Source of the DNA: Calamus simplicifolius
Lineage: Eukaryota; Streptophyta; Magnoliopsida; Arecales; Arecaceae
Direction of reading: 5' to 3'
NCBI GenBank assembly: GCA_900491605.1
Contig: UESW01004569.1
Span: 72,077 to 136,076 of the forward strand
DNA length: 64,000 bases
Shown here: positions 23,873-34,754 of the stretch, piece after piece
Layout: the number at the start of each line of letters is the position of its first letter
Position numbering within the stretch: the stretch's first letter is position 1
Translations under genes and position numbers: made by a program
Notes under the pieces: model-generated
Database searches by the model: none
The model's input: the letters and a program-made list of their open reading frames with translations, nothing else
What the model was told of the DNA's origin: nothing

Positions 23873-24075
23873 GGAGTCGACACCTTCAGTTTGTGGAGTC
23901 GACACCTTTATTTTTGATGTTCTGTCTGGGCAATTAGAGCTGACTCTGGCTTCTACAGAGCCGACTCTAATTCGGGTGCTGACAGATTTTTTGGGTCGGA
24001 GCCGACACCTCGCTTTGCGGGAGTCGACTCTAAGTGAACCTAGGTCAAAAATAAAAGGCGGAGTCGACACCTAAA
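23873..24075 (+). repeat. GTCGAC-type motif cluster before the extra ORF
   Basis: About seven copies of GAGTCGACACC or AGAGCCGACTCT variants lie between RNase H and the extra ORF, ending about 100 bases before its ATG. They match the motif cluster in both LTRs. Such placement would suit a promoter or enhancer for the extra ORF, but that is inference. Confidence 0.7.
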
Positions 24076-24175
24076 CGAACCCTATCGTCTCCAATCCTCT
24101 CTAGAGCCATTCCAAACCTATTCCAACCCCTCTAAACTCTTCAAATCCCTTGATTACTCATTCCAATCGAATCCC

Positions 24176-25470
24176 ATGGCTCCTAAAAGGCATGCGATTG
24201 TTGAAGGTTCGACCGTTCCCATGAGAAAAAGGACGATTCGGAGGCAAGCGACGTCATCTTCATCATCTGCCACTCAAGAAACTTCTCCATCTTCTCCATG
24301 CATCGACCAATTAGCGGGTGAGGCCATCACTACTGGAAGAAAAGTTGATTTTGACTTCTTTGCTTCGGAAGGTTTTACTATTGGCCGTCAATTGAAGGAA
24401 ATGGGTTGGGAGAAAGTTTGTTCTTTGGATGTTCCTACCTACCATGCCCTTGTAAGAGAGTTCTACAATGATTTAAGTAGAGGAGAGGGAGGTTTAGTAA
24501 GATTTGTTAGAGGAACAAGAGTTGTAATTACTGCCGAGACCCTTAGAAATTTATTAGAGATGCCCACTATTGGAATAAATGAGTATCAGAATGATGATCG
24601 TAGTGGAGCCCTATCTAGGATGTTGGGGAGAGAAGTATCTAAGTTTGAGAGATTTTGGCAAATCAACTGAATTTCAGACTTATTCACAACATATGTAGGA
24701 GGATATTGTTTCCAAAGATAGGCATATTTGAGTATGTCTCGAAGCGAGACATCTTGTTGATGGATTGCATCATCATCGGGCAGCTAGTAAACTTAGCTGG
24801 GATGATGATAGGCTACATGGCGGAGGCAGCAACCAAGAAGAGATCTACATTGCCTTATGGTATAATTCTGACTTTAGTATTCAGAAGCCAAGGTGTATTG
24901 ATCATGGACAATGAGCCACTGAAAAAATTAAGGCATACAGATTACTACAGTGTCTCTACTATTCACCGCATGGGCTTCAGAAAGATAAATGGTAATTGGA
25001 TTAAAGGAGGTCGGGAGGCCAGAGTTGAGGAGGCCAGAGTAGAGGACATCCCTAGACCATCAGTTGCGGGACCATCTACTGCTGGACATTCTGAGGCTGG
25101 ACCGAGCACATATTCCTCACCTCCACCTCAGACAGCATTTGTTTCTAGGAGATTTTCTGATGAGCAGATTGGTCAGCTCAAAGCACTACTAGCTGAGTAT
25201 GATAGTCAGAGGAGCAATGATATTTTTCAGTTGAAAGATGACATCAGACAATTTAAGGAGGAGATCAATTCCAGACCTGACTTGATTTCATTTTCCATTA
25301 GCCTCTCTGCAGAGTCCCTTGGCACTGAGCTTCAAAAGATTTTTGAAAGGCTAGAAGGGATTGCAGACGGATCTAGAGCCTATCTAGATGCTACTGGACA
25401 ATTGAAGAAAGATTTAGACCTTGCTGTTGCTCAAGTTGAGAGTTGTCTTGAAGGCTTTAAGAAATCATAA
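24176..25470 (+). pseudogene. copia-3 extra ORF, plant transposon domain, one frameshift
   Basis: ATG at 24176 opens a frame to 24670; a second frame (from about 24655 to 25470) continues the same domain, so one frameshift near 24660 splits a protein of roughly 430 residues. N-terminal 60 residues are basic and Ser-rich. The middle (FASEGFTIGRQLKEMGWEKV, YHALVREFYNDL, VRFVRGTRVVITAETLRNLL, RLIHNICRRILFPKIG, TLPYGIILTLVF) resembles the 'putative plant transposon protein' domain (PF20167-like). A Ser/Pro-rich hinge and a helical, probably coiled-coil C-terminus follow. SIRE-type elements are known to carry such an extra, sometimes called env-like, ORF; I see no signal peptide or membrane segment here. 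Confidence 0.72.
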
Positions 25471-26279
25471 AAAGATAAATTATGAAATGATAGGCCATCT
25501 GAAGAAAATTGTATACAAGCATGTTTGAGTGACCTTCTATTTCCTACAGTGATACCCTATCTAAAGCCTATCCTACCCCAATCTTTTAGAAACCTAAGTT
25601 TAGCTCTTCATATTTTGATTCTTAAGATTTCTAGTTTATCATACTTTGTTAGCATGTATCTAGGAATGTCTGATTGATATAGTACTTTCTGAGAATGTGA
25701 TAGACACATGTAATGCATCTTGAAATGAAATACAATTATCTTTTTATTGCAAATTTGTCTATGTCGAGCAATTACCATGGATGAAGATTACTATCTCTAC
25801 GATTGAATGAACCAACACCCTTGCTCTGATAACCTACATTATTGTTTCTAAACTCACCTTATTGCTGATAACAAAAAAGGGGAAGAGAAAAGTGTATATG
25901 CAAAAAAAAAAATGAAAGAATATAAGATTTATAAGATTTCAATAAGTCTTAATCAATTGGCATATCAATTGGCATATCTTAAAAGGGGAGAGAGAAATTT
26001 CTAAATTCTAATCAATCGATCATATTTCAGTTTATCTACATATACCTTGCATAAGGGGAGTTATTTAATGCAGGGGGAGCTTAATGATTTTCTATGTTAA
26101 ATCATCTTGATTGCTGGTTATAATAGAACTCAAGTATGTTTTTAAAGTTCATTTTGAAACTTGACATCAAATTCTCTATTAGGAAGTTTTAAAGCTTTAA
26201 CAATGTCTATAATTCTTAGTTCAAATGAATTTTTAATGCATATACTCAAAGTTTTTGTCATCATCAAAAAGGGGGAGAT
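25471..26279 (+). other. copia-3 3' untranslated region and polypurine tract
   Basis: About 800 AT-rich bases without coding signs. It ends in the polypurine tract AAAAAGGGGGAGA (26266-26278), directly before the 3' LTR. Confidence 0.85.
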
Positions 26280-27667
26280 TGTTGACCCAATTGTTGATTT
26301 TGATGATTAACAAAACTATTTGAGTATAACATTTGAAGTTACTAATGATTTTGATTAAGTTTTTCAGTTTATGATTTGATTCATTAATCAAAATCACTAG
26401 ACAAATCAAATTCTAGTTCGAATCTAATGTCAAGGTAAGATTGCAGACATTAGAGTCGACACATGGAATCGCAGAGTCGACTCCGAAATTCAGCACAGAC
26501 TTAGAGTCGACTCCCGGACTGTTAGAGCCGACTCCAACAGAAAAGATAGAACGATGATTTTTCTGGCCACGACTTAGAGTTGACTCCCGGACTGTTAGAG
26601 TCGACTCCAGAAGATTTTCGTGTCGACCCCAAAAAGTCAGAGACGACTCCAGATCGAGTGGATTGGGGATTTTTGATTTAGAGCCGACTCCAGAAAAGTT
26701 AGAGTCGACTCCAGATTGTCAGATACGACTCCAGAACTGTCAGAACGTCTCTAAACTCTACTTTTATCTTTTTAATCCCAACGGCTATTACCATATTTGG
26801 TTCTAATCCTTCTTACACTTGTTTCTAACGGATAGTTTTCAGCTATTTATGGATTAAGAAGGATCTATAAGAAGGGGTTTTTGTTGAATCTGAAAAACAT
26901 AGAAGAGAGATAAGAATAGAGAAAAACCTTTGAAATCCATTAGAAAATCAAAAGAGAAAAGAGGAAAGATTCGAAAGGGAAGATTATACTGTTTCCTCAA
27001 AAGAAGAGAGAGAGATTTCAAGCTTTCATGGTTTCATTTTGAAGAAATCTCAAGAGAAGAAGCAAGCCCTAGCTTTCTGATCTTCAGAGCTTCAAGAGCA
27101 TTCTAAAGGAAGATCCACTCAAGAGAAGAGAAGAAGCAAGCCATCAAAATCTGCAAATCAGGCTTTGATTCCTATCTCTTTATTGTTGTTCTATTATTAT
27201 GTATTTGCTCATTGGAGGAGCTTTTAAACTTGTAAAAACGTTATTGTTTGCTGGGTCAATTGGAAGATTGATTCTGTTGATGCTGTTAGCCTTATACAAG
27301 CAGTTTGCTTGTGTTGTAAGGTTATGTGCTGGTGAGCCTTGAAAACCAGCTGGGTTCGTTGTGCACCCGGAAAACAATAAGTTTGAGTTGTGAGCTTGCA
27401 AAATAACTCTACTGTAATCAGATTGATTATAGTGTGGACCCAAGAGGTACTTGGAAGTGGATGTAGGTATAGGTACACCGAACCACTATAAAACTTCTTG
27501 TGTTTGCCGTGATTATTTCCTTGTCTCTTACTCTCCATTCTTGCATACTCTGTTTTAATTCGTATACATCTAAGTTTTCACTTCCGCTGGGGGATTATTT
27601 TTAAAAGGAGTTTAATTTTTGAAAAACCCAATTCACCCCCCCTCTTGGGTTGCTATCTGGACCAACA
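26280..27667 (+). repeat. copia-3 3' LTR
   Basis: 1388 bp, same length as the 5' LTR and starting TGTTGACCCAATTGTTG. Differences from the 5' LTR are scattered point changes with a few compensating small indels, so the insertion is much younger than copia-2. Ends GGACCAACA, then gypsy sequence resumes. Confidence 0.95.
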
Positions 27668-28060
27668 GTCGAGGGAGTGGGGAAGGAAGATTGGATCCTT
27701 CATGTGGATGGGGCAACAAATTCTCAAGGGAGTGGAGCTGGACTTATTCTTGCAAGCCCCAAGGGGGAGGTGGTGGAGTATGCCCTCCGGTTTCTGTTCC
27801 CGGCCACCAACAACCAAGCGGAGTATGAAGCCTTGCTGGCAGGGATGAAGCTAAGCAAGGAGCTCGATGCGGAGCATCTGAGGGCCTTCACGGACTCCCA
27901 GTTGGTTTCTAGGTAGGTCGCCGGGGAATATGAGGCCAGAAACCCAGTCATGTCTCATTACCTGAGTAAGGTGCAGTCCCAAGCCTCTCAGTTTTCATAT
28001 TTTTGCGTCAGCTACATTCCCCGGGCGAAAAATGCCAAGGCTGATGCATTGTCCTGCTTG
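27668..28060 (+). pseudogene. gypsy second RNase H (archaeal type)
   Basis: WILHVDGATNSQGSGAGLIL, ATNNQAEYEALLAGMKLSK and FTDSQLVSR are the DG, E and D blocks of the extra RNase H found in Tat-lineage elements. A stop follows at 27914 (R then TAG). The last block resumes at 27950 with IPRAKNAKADALSCLA. The copia-3 insertion point is just before WILHVDG, so the domain itself is not split. Confidence 0.87.
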
Positions 28061-29400
28061 GCCACTTCGACCGATGGGACCTTGGGAAGGACGTTCGTGG
28101 AGCATCTGCAAGTCCCAAGCATTGAAGCGGCAGTGGAGGAAGCACTGCCAATCGAGCAGAAGCCCTCCTGGATGGATGCCTACATCCGATACTTGACCGA
28201 TGACACCCTCTCTGAAGACCCGGCTGAGACCAAATTGCTCAGACGACGGGCCCCGAGGTTCCTGATGATGGATGGAAAGCTCTACCGAAGATTGTTCTCA
28301 TACCCGGTCCTCAAGTCCGTCGGGCCTATTGAAGCTGACTACATCTTGCGAAAATCCATGAAGGCATATGCAGGAGTCATCTGGGGGGCAGAGCCCTAGT
28401 GTACAAGGCCCTGCGGCAAGGGTATTATTGGCTGACCATGAGGGAGGATGCGATTGAGCATATCAAGAAGTGTGATAGCTGCCAGCGCGATGCCAACATC
28501 CAGCGGCAGCCGACATCTCAGCCGACCCCTCTGGTGGCACCTTGGCCCTTCGTCCAATGGGAGATGGACATCTTAGGGCCGTTCCCTCCTGCCTCTGGCC
28601 AGCGTAAGTTCCTACTGGTGGCTGTCGACCACTTCACCAAATGGATCGAGGCTGAGGCACTTGCCAAGATCACTGAGAGTAAGGTGAGGTCCTTCTTTTG
28701 GAAGTCTATAATATGTCGGTTCGGGCTCCCACATATCCTGGTCACCGACAACGGCCGGAAGTTCGATAACGCATCCTTCCAATGATTCTGCGCCGAGCTA
28801 GGCATCCTTCAGTGATTCACCTCGGTAGGCCACCCTCAGACCAATGGTGCGGTCGAGATGACCAACCGCATTATCCTCTAAGGACTAAGAGCCTGGCTTG
28901 ATGACTACAAAGGACGCTGGGTGGAGGAGCTTCCTAATGTACTATGGGCCTACCACACAATGCCACGAGTCCCCACCAGAGAGACCTCCTTCATCCTCAT
29001 CTTTGGATCTGAGGCCATTATTCCTGTGGAGATCGGCACCCCGAGCCCCAGAGTGGAAGCCTACAGCGAGGAAGACAACCCGAGTCAGTTGTGGGCCAAC
29101 CTCGACCTGGTGGAGGAGGTGCGGGACTAGGCGTGACTCCGGATGGCAGCCTACCGATAGCGGACAACCAGGTATTACAATGCTCACATTCGCCTTAGAA
29201 CCTTCTTGCCGGGAGATCTAGTCCTCCGGCGGGCTGAAGTCTCAAAGCCGATGGAGGGAGGCAAATTAGCACCAAATTGGGAGGGACCCTACCGAGTCAC
29301 CGAGGCACTCCGCTATGGAGCATATAAAATTGAAGAGCTGGATGGAAAGCCACTCCCACGGACGTGGAGCGCTGATAACTTCCGTCGATATTATCAATAG
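28061..29400 (+). pseudogene. gypsy integrase without chromodomain
   Basis: The N-terminal zinc-binding segment is spread over a stop at 28397 (KKCDSCQRDANIQRQP holds its two Cys). The catalytic core has WEMDILGPFPPASGQ and LVTDNGRKFDNASF, the first two Asp, then a stop near 28784 and the third residue region HPQTNGAVEMTNRIIL near 28830-28880. The C-terminal part (LVLRRAEVSKPMEGGKLAPN, WEGPYRVTEAL, LPRTWSADNFRRYY) closes at 29400. No chromodomain follows, as expected for Tat/Retand. Confidence 0.9.
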
Positions 29401-29490
29401 TGTCCCCTCTCCTTACGTTAAATTTCATGTTTGCACTCTTTCGGGCTCTTGACCTGCTATTAATAAATACGAGTTCAAGCATCTCAGCTT

Positions 29491-31005
29491 CTCAACAAAA
29501 AGTCCAATGTACCATTGGTATCGAAGACCTGATGTACCATTGGATTCAAAAAAGCCCGAGGCCAGCTCGGCATAGAAAGCCCAATGTACCACTGGTAGAC
29601 GATGTACCATCGGCTCTCAACAAAAGCCCAATGTACCATTGGCATCGAAGGCCCAATGTACCATCAGATTCAAAAAAGCTCAAAGCCAGCTTGACATGGA
29701 AAGCCCAGTGTACCACTGGCAGACCGATGTACCATTGGCTCTTAATAAAAAGCCCAATGTACCATTGGCATCGAAGGCCCGATGTACCATCGGATTCAAA
29801 AAAGTCCGAGGCCAGCTCAGCATGGAAAGCCCAGTGTACCACTGGCAGACCGATGTACCATCGGCTCTCAACAAAAAGCCCAATGTACCATTGGCATCGA
29901 AGGCCCGATGTACCATCGGATTCAAAAAAGCTCGAGGCCAGCTCGGCATGAAAGCCCAATGTACCACTGGCAGACCGATGTACCATCGGCTCTCAACAAA
30001 AAGCCCAATGTACCATTGGCATCGAAGGCCCGATGTACTATCGGATTCAAAAAAGTCTGAGCCAGCTCGACATGGAAAGCCTAGTGTACCATTGGCAAAC
30101 CGATGTACTATCGGCTCTCAATAAAAAACCCAATGTACCATTGGCATCGAAGGCTAGATGTACCATCAGATTCAAAAAAGCTGAGGCCAGCTCGGCATGG
30201 AAAGCCTAGTATACCACTGGCAGACCGATATACCATCGACTCTCAACAAAAAGCCCAATGTACCATTGGCATCGAAGACCCGATGTACCATCGGATTCAA
30301 AAAAGCTCGAGGCTAGCTTAGCATGGGCCTAGTGTACGACTGGCAGACTGATGTACCATCGGCTCTCAACAAAAAGTCCAATGTACCATTGGCATCGAAG
30401 GCTCGATGAACCATCGGATTCAAAAAAGCCCGAGGCCAGCTCGGCATGGAATGCCCAGTGTACCACTGGCAGACCAATATACCATCGGCTCTTAACAAAA
30501 AGCCTAATGTACCATTGGAATCGAAGGCCTGATGTACCATCGGATTCAAAAAAGCCCGAGGGCAGCTCGGCATGGAAAGCCTAGTGTACCACTGGAAGAC
30601 CGATGTACCATTAGCTCTCAATAAAAAGCCCAATGTAATATTGGCATCGAAGTTTCGATGTACCATCAGATTCAAAAAAGTCCAAAGCCAGCTAGGCAGG
30701 GAAAGCCCAGTGTACCACTGGCAGACCGATGCACCATCGGCTCTCAACAAAAAGCCCAATGTACCATTGGCATCGAAGGCCCGATGTACCATCAGATTCA
30801 AAAAAGCCCGAGGCAGCTCGGCATGGAAAGCCCAGTGTACCATTGGCAGACCGATGTACCATCGGCTCTCAACAAAAAGCCCAATGTACCATTGGCATCG
30901 AAGGCCCGATGTACTATCGGATTCAAAAAAGCCCAAGGCAAGCTCAGCACGGAAAGCCCAGTGTACCACTGGCACACCGATGTACCATCGGCTCTCAAAG
31001 AAGCC
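29491..31005 (+). repeat. 12-copy 125-bp tandem array of short inverted repeats
   Basis: Twelve head-to-tail units; the marker CCAATGTACCATTGG (or variant) begins at 29503, 29628, 29754, 29880, 30005, 30130, 30255, 30378, 30504, 30630, 30756 and 30881, a period of 123-126. Each unit holds four 15-base sites of the form six-base arm, TAC, complementary arm: CCAATGTACCATTGG, CCGATGTACCATCGG, CCAGTGTACCACTGG and again CCGATGTACCATCGG. Between them is a GATTCAAAAAAGCCCGAG-like spacer. The array starts 90 bases after the pol stop. Open frames through it on both strands are by-products of the repeat. Retand-type elements are known for tandem repeats in this region. Confidence 0.95.
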
Positions 31006-31258
31006 TGAGTTTCCCTTGGCACTCCGAGTGGCGCGCACCAGTCCCTAGAGGTCGAATCCTTGGGGGCAGATGCGGCCCCAGGTTCGACCTTGGCTCTCCT
31101 AAGGGTTCGGTCCTACATGACTAAGTCACTCGTGATTGGGGGGAAGCTGCCCCTTGGTGCCGACGAAGCCCCCAGAGGTCCCACGTCAGTAACCCAAGGA
31201 CTCGGAGAAGAGATCGCAATTAAATTTTCATTGATGGAAAAATTATACTTCATTGATA
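31006..31258 (+). other. gypsy spacer between array and antisense gene
   Basis: GC-rich single-copy stretch with paired GGTTCGACCTTGG / AGGTCGAATCCTTGG-like segments (31048-31095) that can pair. No coding signs on either strand; on the minus strand it would be the 3' flank of the antisense gene. Confidence 0.5.
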
Positions 31259-33506
31259 TCAGTGTTTACAAAATGCCGACCAAGTTGGACTTGGTACAAA
31301 ACAAAAATAAAGAATTGCAATAAGCTCAAGGGCCAGCCGCAGGCTCATCATCAGAAGGTGCCCCCTCATATTCCTGATCTGGCTCGACATCATGGCCTGG
31401 GGGAGGTTCAAAACTTGGGCTATCTTTTCCCTAGCATCACTGAACCCCCTGAACATAAGAGTTCGCGTTGGCTTCAACTAGCTTATGGGCGAAATGCTCC
31501 AATACCTTGAACTCCTCCACGCCACGCGTAGCCATGGCCTCGGCAGCTGCCTCCACCTTAGCGGCTTGGGCCTCCTTCTCCGCAGCCAGAGAGGCTGCCG
31601 CCGCCCTCTCGGCCTCCTTGGCGTTCTCCGCACCTCGGCCTGCTTCGCCCGATCCTCGATCGCCTTAATGGCCGAGTTCAAGTAGGCTATATGGAGATTT
31701 CGGGCCTCAATGGCACCCTTGGCCTCTGTAAGATGATTAAGTGCCGCCTGCAGTTGGTCGGCAGTGGCCTTCTATATTTCTTCGGCACAGTCGGCCCTCA
31801 CCGACTCCAAGGCCTTCTCAGCAACCTCGGCCGGGCCTGGCATCCTCGGCATCCTGCTGGACTTGGCGGATGACAGCTTCCCCCTCGCCGATGGCCTTCC
31901 GAGCGAGCACAAAGGAGTTTGTCACCTGCGCTCAAGGTGTTAGCTATGCAAATTGTTTAAGCACTCTAAATCAAGGGCAAGGGAGAAGCTACTTACTCGG
32001 ACGAGGGCTGAGAAGACCTCCTGGAAGAACCTATTCGCCCCCAGAGTCCGGAGCTCCTCCTGAATGTCAGACTGAACGACGTGGGACATAAGCTATTCAG
32101 CCCGGTGCCCATCGTTTATCAAAGAAAAACCGCGAGGGATCAGCCGGCCCTGTTCCCCTCGGCGGTCTCGACATGCTCCGGCTCGGCGTGCGGAGGGCTG
32201 CTCGCCAGTATCTACTTGGGGGGTAGACTCACCGCCCTGATGGCTCTTCCCCCAACTCTTGTCTGCTTCGGCCGAGGTTGGTTCATGGGGAGCCTGGGGC
32301 TCCATTGCCACCGGCTCCACCTTCGCCGGCTTCTCCATCGTCGCCCCTTCGGCCCCCGCCCCTTCTGGCGGGGTGTCGGCCGTCAGGTCCACCTCCGAAG
32401 TTGGTGGAGACTCTCGCTGCACGGGTGGTTGGGATATCCGCACAGTAAGATGCTTCGTGGCCGGCGCTTGCTGCCCCTCTCTCGGGATGCCCCGGGCCCT
32501 CATCCTCTTGACCGCGGCCTTCCTGAGCATGGCAGTCGGAGGCTTCATCGCTGCACAATGTCGGCCAGGGTTAGCAAAAAAAAAAAAAAGAAGAAGAAGA
32601 AGAAGAAGAAGGAGAGGGCAATTTGGCTAAGTGCTGGGGCATCTATTACTCACTGCTCTGTGTGGTGAGGCCTGCCAGCCGGAGATTCTCCTCCGATAGC
32701 AGCAGATTGTATCTGGGGATGTCAGTGGTCAATAGTTGCCCCAGCGCTTCTTTATCTCCTGGGAGGATGTGGAGTTCATGTTGGGTCGGAGGTCGGGATC
32801 CCCCCAATGAGGCTTGACTTGATCAAGGTCAACAAAAAAGAAATGAGATTTCCATCCTTGACCGAGGAGGGGAGAAGTAACTTGAGGATGCGATCGGGTC
32901 GGGGCTGGGACAGCCACCAACCCCTCTGCTGCCTAAGTGTGTAAAAATAGTGAAAGAGGGAGAGTCGGGGGGTGATTTGGAGGTGGTGACAAAGGATGAG
33001 AAATGCGCAAATGGTCCGAAGGAGTTCGGGACCAGCTGAGAAGGAGTCAAGGAGTAATAGTCTAAAAGGTTGATAAAAAGGGGTGAAAGGGTAGACAAGA
33101 CCTAACCTAAGGGATATCTCATAAACGGCCACTCTACCGGGCCGGGAGGAGACCACCCTGTCATCGGGGGTCTGAAGGAAGAGCCCGACATCTCGAGGTA
33201 TGGTAACGGGCCCTAATGTTTGCTAAGTCTTGGCCCATCACGGTGGAGGCGGTCCCCGTCGGGGATTCCGCCCTTGCCCTCAAAGAGGTGCCGGCCGCCG
33301 CATGGCGCCTCCCCGTTGGGCCTCGGCTGGCCACTGTCGGGCGTCTCCTTGTGGGAGCCCAGTTGGTGGCCGGCCGCTGGGCGAGGAAGGCGGTCCTCCG
33401 GATTGGAGGACCATGAAGTAGAGGGAGACGAAGAGGCACGAAGCCTCGAGGGAGAAATGTGGTCGTCAGAAGGGGCAGATGAGGTCCAGGAAGCAGAGGA
33501 GGCCAT
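31259..33506 (-). pseudogene. gypsy antisense gene, Transposase_28-like, with intron
   Basis: Minus-strand gene lying between pol and the 3' LTR. Possible start ATG at 33506 (Ser/Pro-rich N-terminus). Conserved blocks follow: QDLANIRARYH (33230 region), DVGLFLQTPDDRVVSSRPGR, VAVYEISLRLGLVYPFTPF, YYSLTPSQLVPNSF, RTICAFLILC, GWWLSQPRPDR and GWKSHFFFVD (to about 32840). This pattern is that of the 'putative gypsy type transposon' family (Transposase_28, PF04195). ALGQLLTTDIPRYNLLLSEE and an intron (32653-32551) lead to a Pro/Ala-rich region (MKPPTAMLRKAAVKRMRARG, 32548-32093) and an Ala/Glu-rich, probably coiled-coil tail (31680-31400). At least three one-base shifts split the first exon. Function unknown. 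Confidence 0.75.
32551..32653 (-). other. Predicted 103-bp intron in the antisense gene
   Basis: On the minus strand the exon ends CAGAGCA, then donor GTGAGTAATAG (from 32653). Near the other end is TTTGCTAACCCTGG, a good branch-point match, and acceptor ATTGTGCAG (ending 32551). Joining restores an AC-G Thr codon split A|CG and keeps both flanking frames open (upstream LRLAGLTTQS, downstream MKPPTAMLRK), whereas the unspliced reading hits TAA two codons into the intron. Confidence 0.75.
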
Positions 33507-33599
33507 GGAGGAGGTTAAGAAGGAAGGGAAAAGGGCTAAAAGGGGACGGAAGGCTGACCTGTAGCAGAAAAATGGCAGAGACTGGTCTCAGGTTGCAGG

Positions 33600-34062
33600 A
33601 AAGACGAAAGCTAGGGGAGAACGATGATAGATGAAGCAAAATGATGAGATTCAGCCTTCGCCTGGGTTTTATCAGATTTTAAATCATCCCGTCTCGTTCA
33701 GCTAGCCACGCGGGCTCTCGCTATAGGTTGGGCCGCCTCGACAGGCGCCTGGCACATGGGACAATGCGCCTTCGGCCAATGATAAGACACCGCTGACATT
33801 AGCGTCATGATGGCAATGATGGCGGCCGCTTTCCATAAGTTTTGAGAGGACAGCCCGGCCTTGGGAATGATCCCTGCGAATCGGATGGACAGCCGCGACT
33901 GCCGCTTCACATCCCCCAGGTCACCCGCACTAAGTTATTGCAGCATCTGAATGCACGTGTCCGGGAGCAGTTGGCGATGGACGGGGATCAGCCATTAGGG
34001 AGATAACACCCCTTTCGCCCTGCGAAAGTGGGTTCGCTTCATCTCAGGAGCGAGGGGGCATC
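33600..34062. other. gypsy 3' leader region and polypurine tract
   Basis: Non-coding on the plus strand. It ends in AGGAGCGAGGGGGCATC (about 34046-34062), the likely polypurine tract before the 3' LTR. For the antisense gene this is the upstream region; a TTTAAAAT stretch at about 33673-33680 could act as its TATA element but is weak evidence. Confidence 0.5.
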
Positions 34063-34754
34063 TGATATGGCTGATCCAGCACTGTCAGGGTTAACAGTAA
34101 AGGAGACTGACGGTGTCCCGCTTCGGCCTTCGAGGCATCATTCGGCCTCCAAAGCCCGCTTCGGCCTTTGTTCGGCCTCCGAAGCCCGCTTCGGCCCCCG
34201 GGGCATCATTAAACCTCCAAAGCCCGCTTCGGCCTTCGAGGCATCTTCAACCTCCGAAGCCCGCTTCGGCCTCCTTCGGCCTCGAGCTTTTCAGCCTCGG
34301 CCTTGAGCTTCCGCCATGGTCTGGCCCTTGGGACCAGTAGCTTATAGCTACGAGCCACCTGGCATGCCCACGTGGCCCACTACTCATGTCGTACTGGCAG
34401 GTGGCAAATGAGACAGGACACCTCTGATATGCTCACGATTCATCACTATCCGCCTTGCCTTTTTGTTCGTTATTGGATAGCAGTATCTCGAAATCATGAA
34501 CCTTCTGGAAGCATTAGAGAGGGAGATCTTGGAACAGATATAAAAAGGCCCACACTTGCGACAAAGGGAGGATCCTGAACCCTAACTCTCTAGTTTTCTT
34601 CTGCTAGCTAACTCTTGTTTGTTCCCGAGTGATTGACTTGAGCGTCGGAGGGTCCCCACCGGAACATTCGGTCTCCGGAAACTTTTCTTACAGAAGTCCG
34701 ACGAGGAGGATCTCTATTTCCCTGGCGTTCAAGAAAGGTTGCTTAGCGTCAACA
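34063..34754 (+). repeat. gypsy 3' LTR
   Basis: 692 bp, starting TGATATGGCTGATCC and ending AGCGTCAACA. It carries four 38-bp repeats and a TATA box (34539) but lacks the ~220-bp repeat block of the 5' LTR. Followed by the CCAAT target copy. Confidence 0.93.

Larger units (their letters stand above)
17561..27667 (+). mobile_element. SIRE-like Ty1/copia retrotransposon copia-3 nested in gypsy pol
   Basis: 10,107-bp element with two LTRs of equal length (1388 bp) and only scattered differences between them. The 5-bp target duplication is GCCGA (17556-17560) against GTCGA (27668-27672), one change. Large size, long LTRs, a two-knuckle gag region and an extra ORF between pol and the 3' LTR are features of the SIRE/Maximus lineage. 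It sits in the same orientation as the host gypsy element. Coding regions have several stops and frameshifts, so it is not autonomous despite being the younger insertion. Confidence 0.95.
12821..34754 (+). mobile_element. Ty3/gypsy Tat/Retand-like retrotransposon with nested copia-3
   Basis: Bounded by a perfect target duplication CCAAT (12816-12820 and 34755-34759), with LTRs starting TGATATGGCT and ending CAACA. Removing the nested copia-3 leaves about 11.8 kb. Tat-lineage signs: gag then PR-RT-RH, a second RNase H of the archaeal type after the first, integrase without a chromodomain, then a long 3' region with tandem repeats and an antisense gene. Family knowledge: Retand-type elements carry tandem repeats in the 3' region, and antisense ORFs are known in Tat elements. 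All coding parts are broken. Confidence 0.93.

Noticed and set aside
29491..31005. Open frames of 90-240 codons on both strands through the 125-bp array
   Set aside because: They exist only because unit lengths are near a multiple of three (126) and the repeat lacks stops in some frames; frames change between units and no known domain is present.
29491..31005. Possible CRISPR-like array
   Set aside because: The spacing is regular, but the spacers are also repeats, the host is a plant, and the array lies inside a retroelement.
31468..32668. Plus-strand frames in the GC-rich part of the gypsy 3' region
   Set aside because: They are opposite-strand shadows of the antisense gene, whose minus-strand frames show the family motifs and splice signals.
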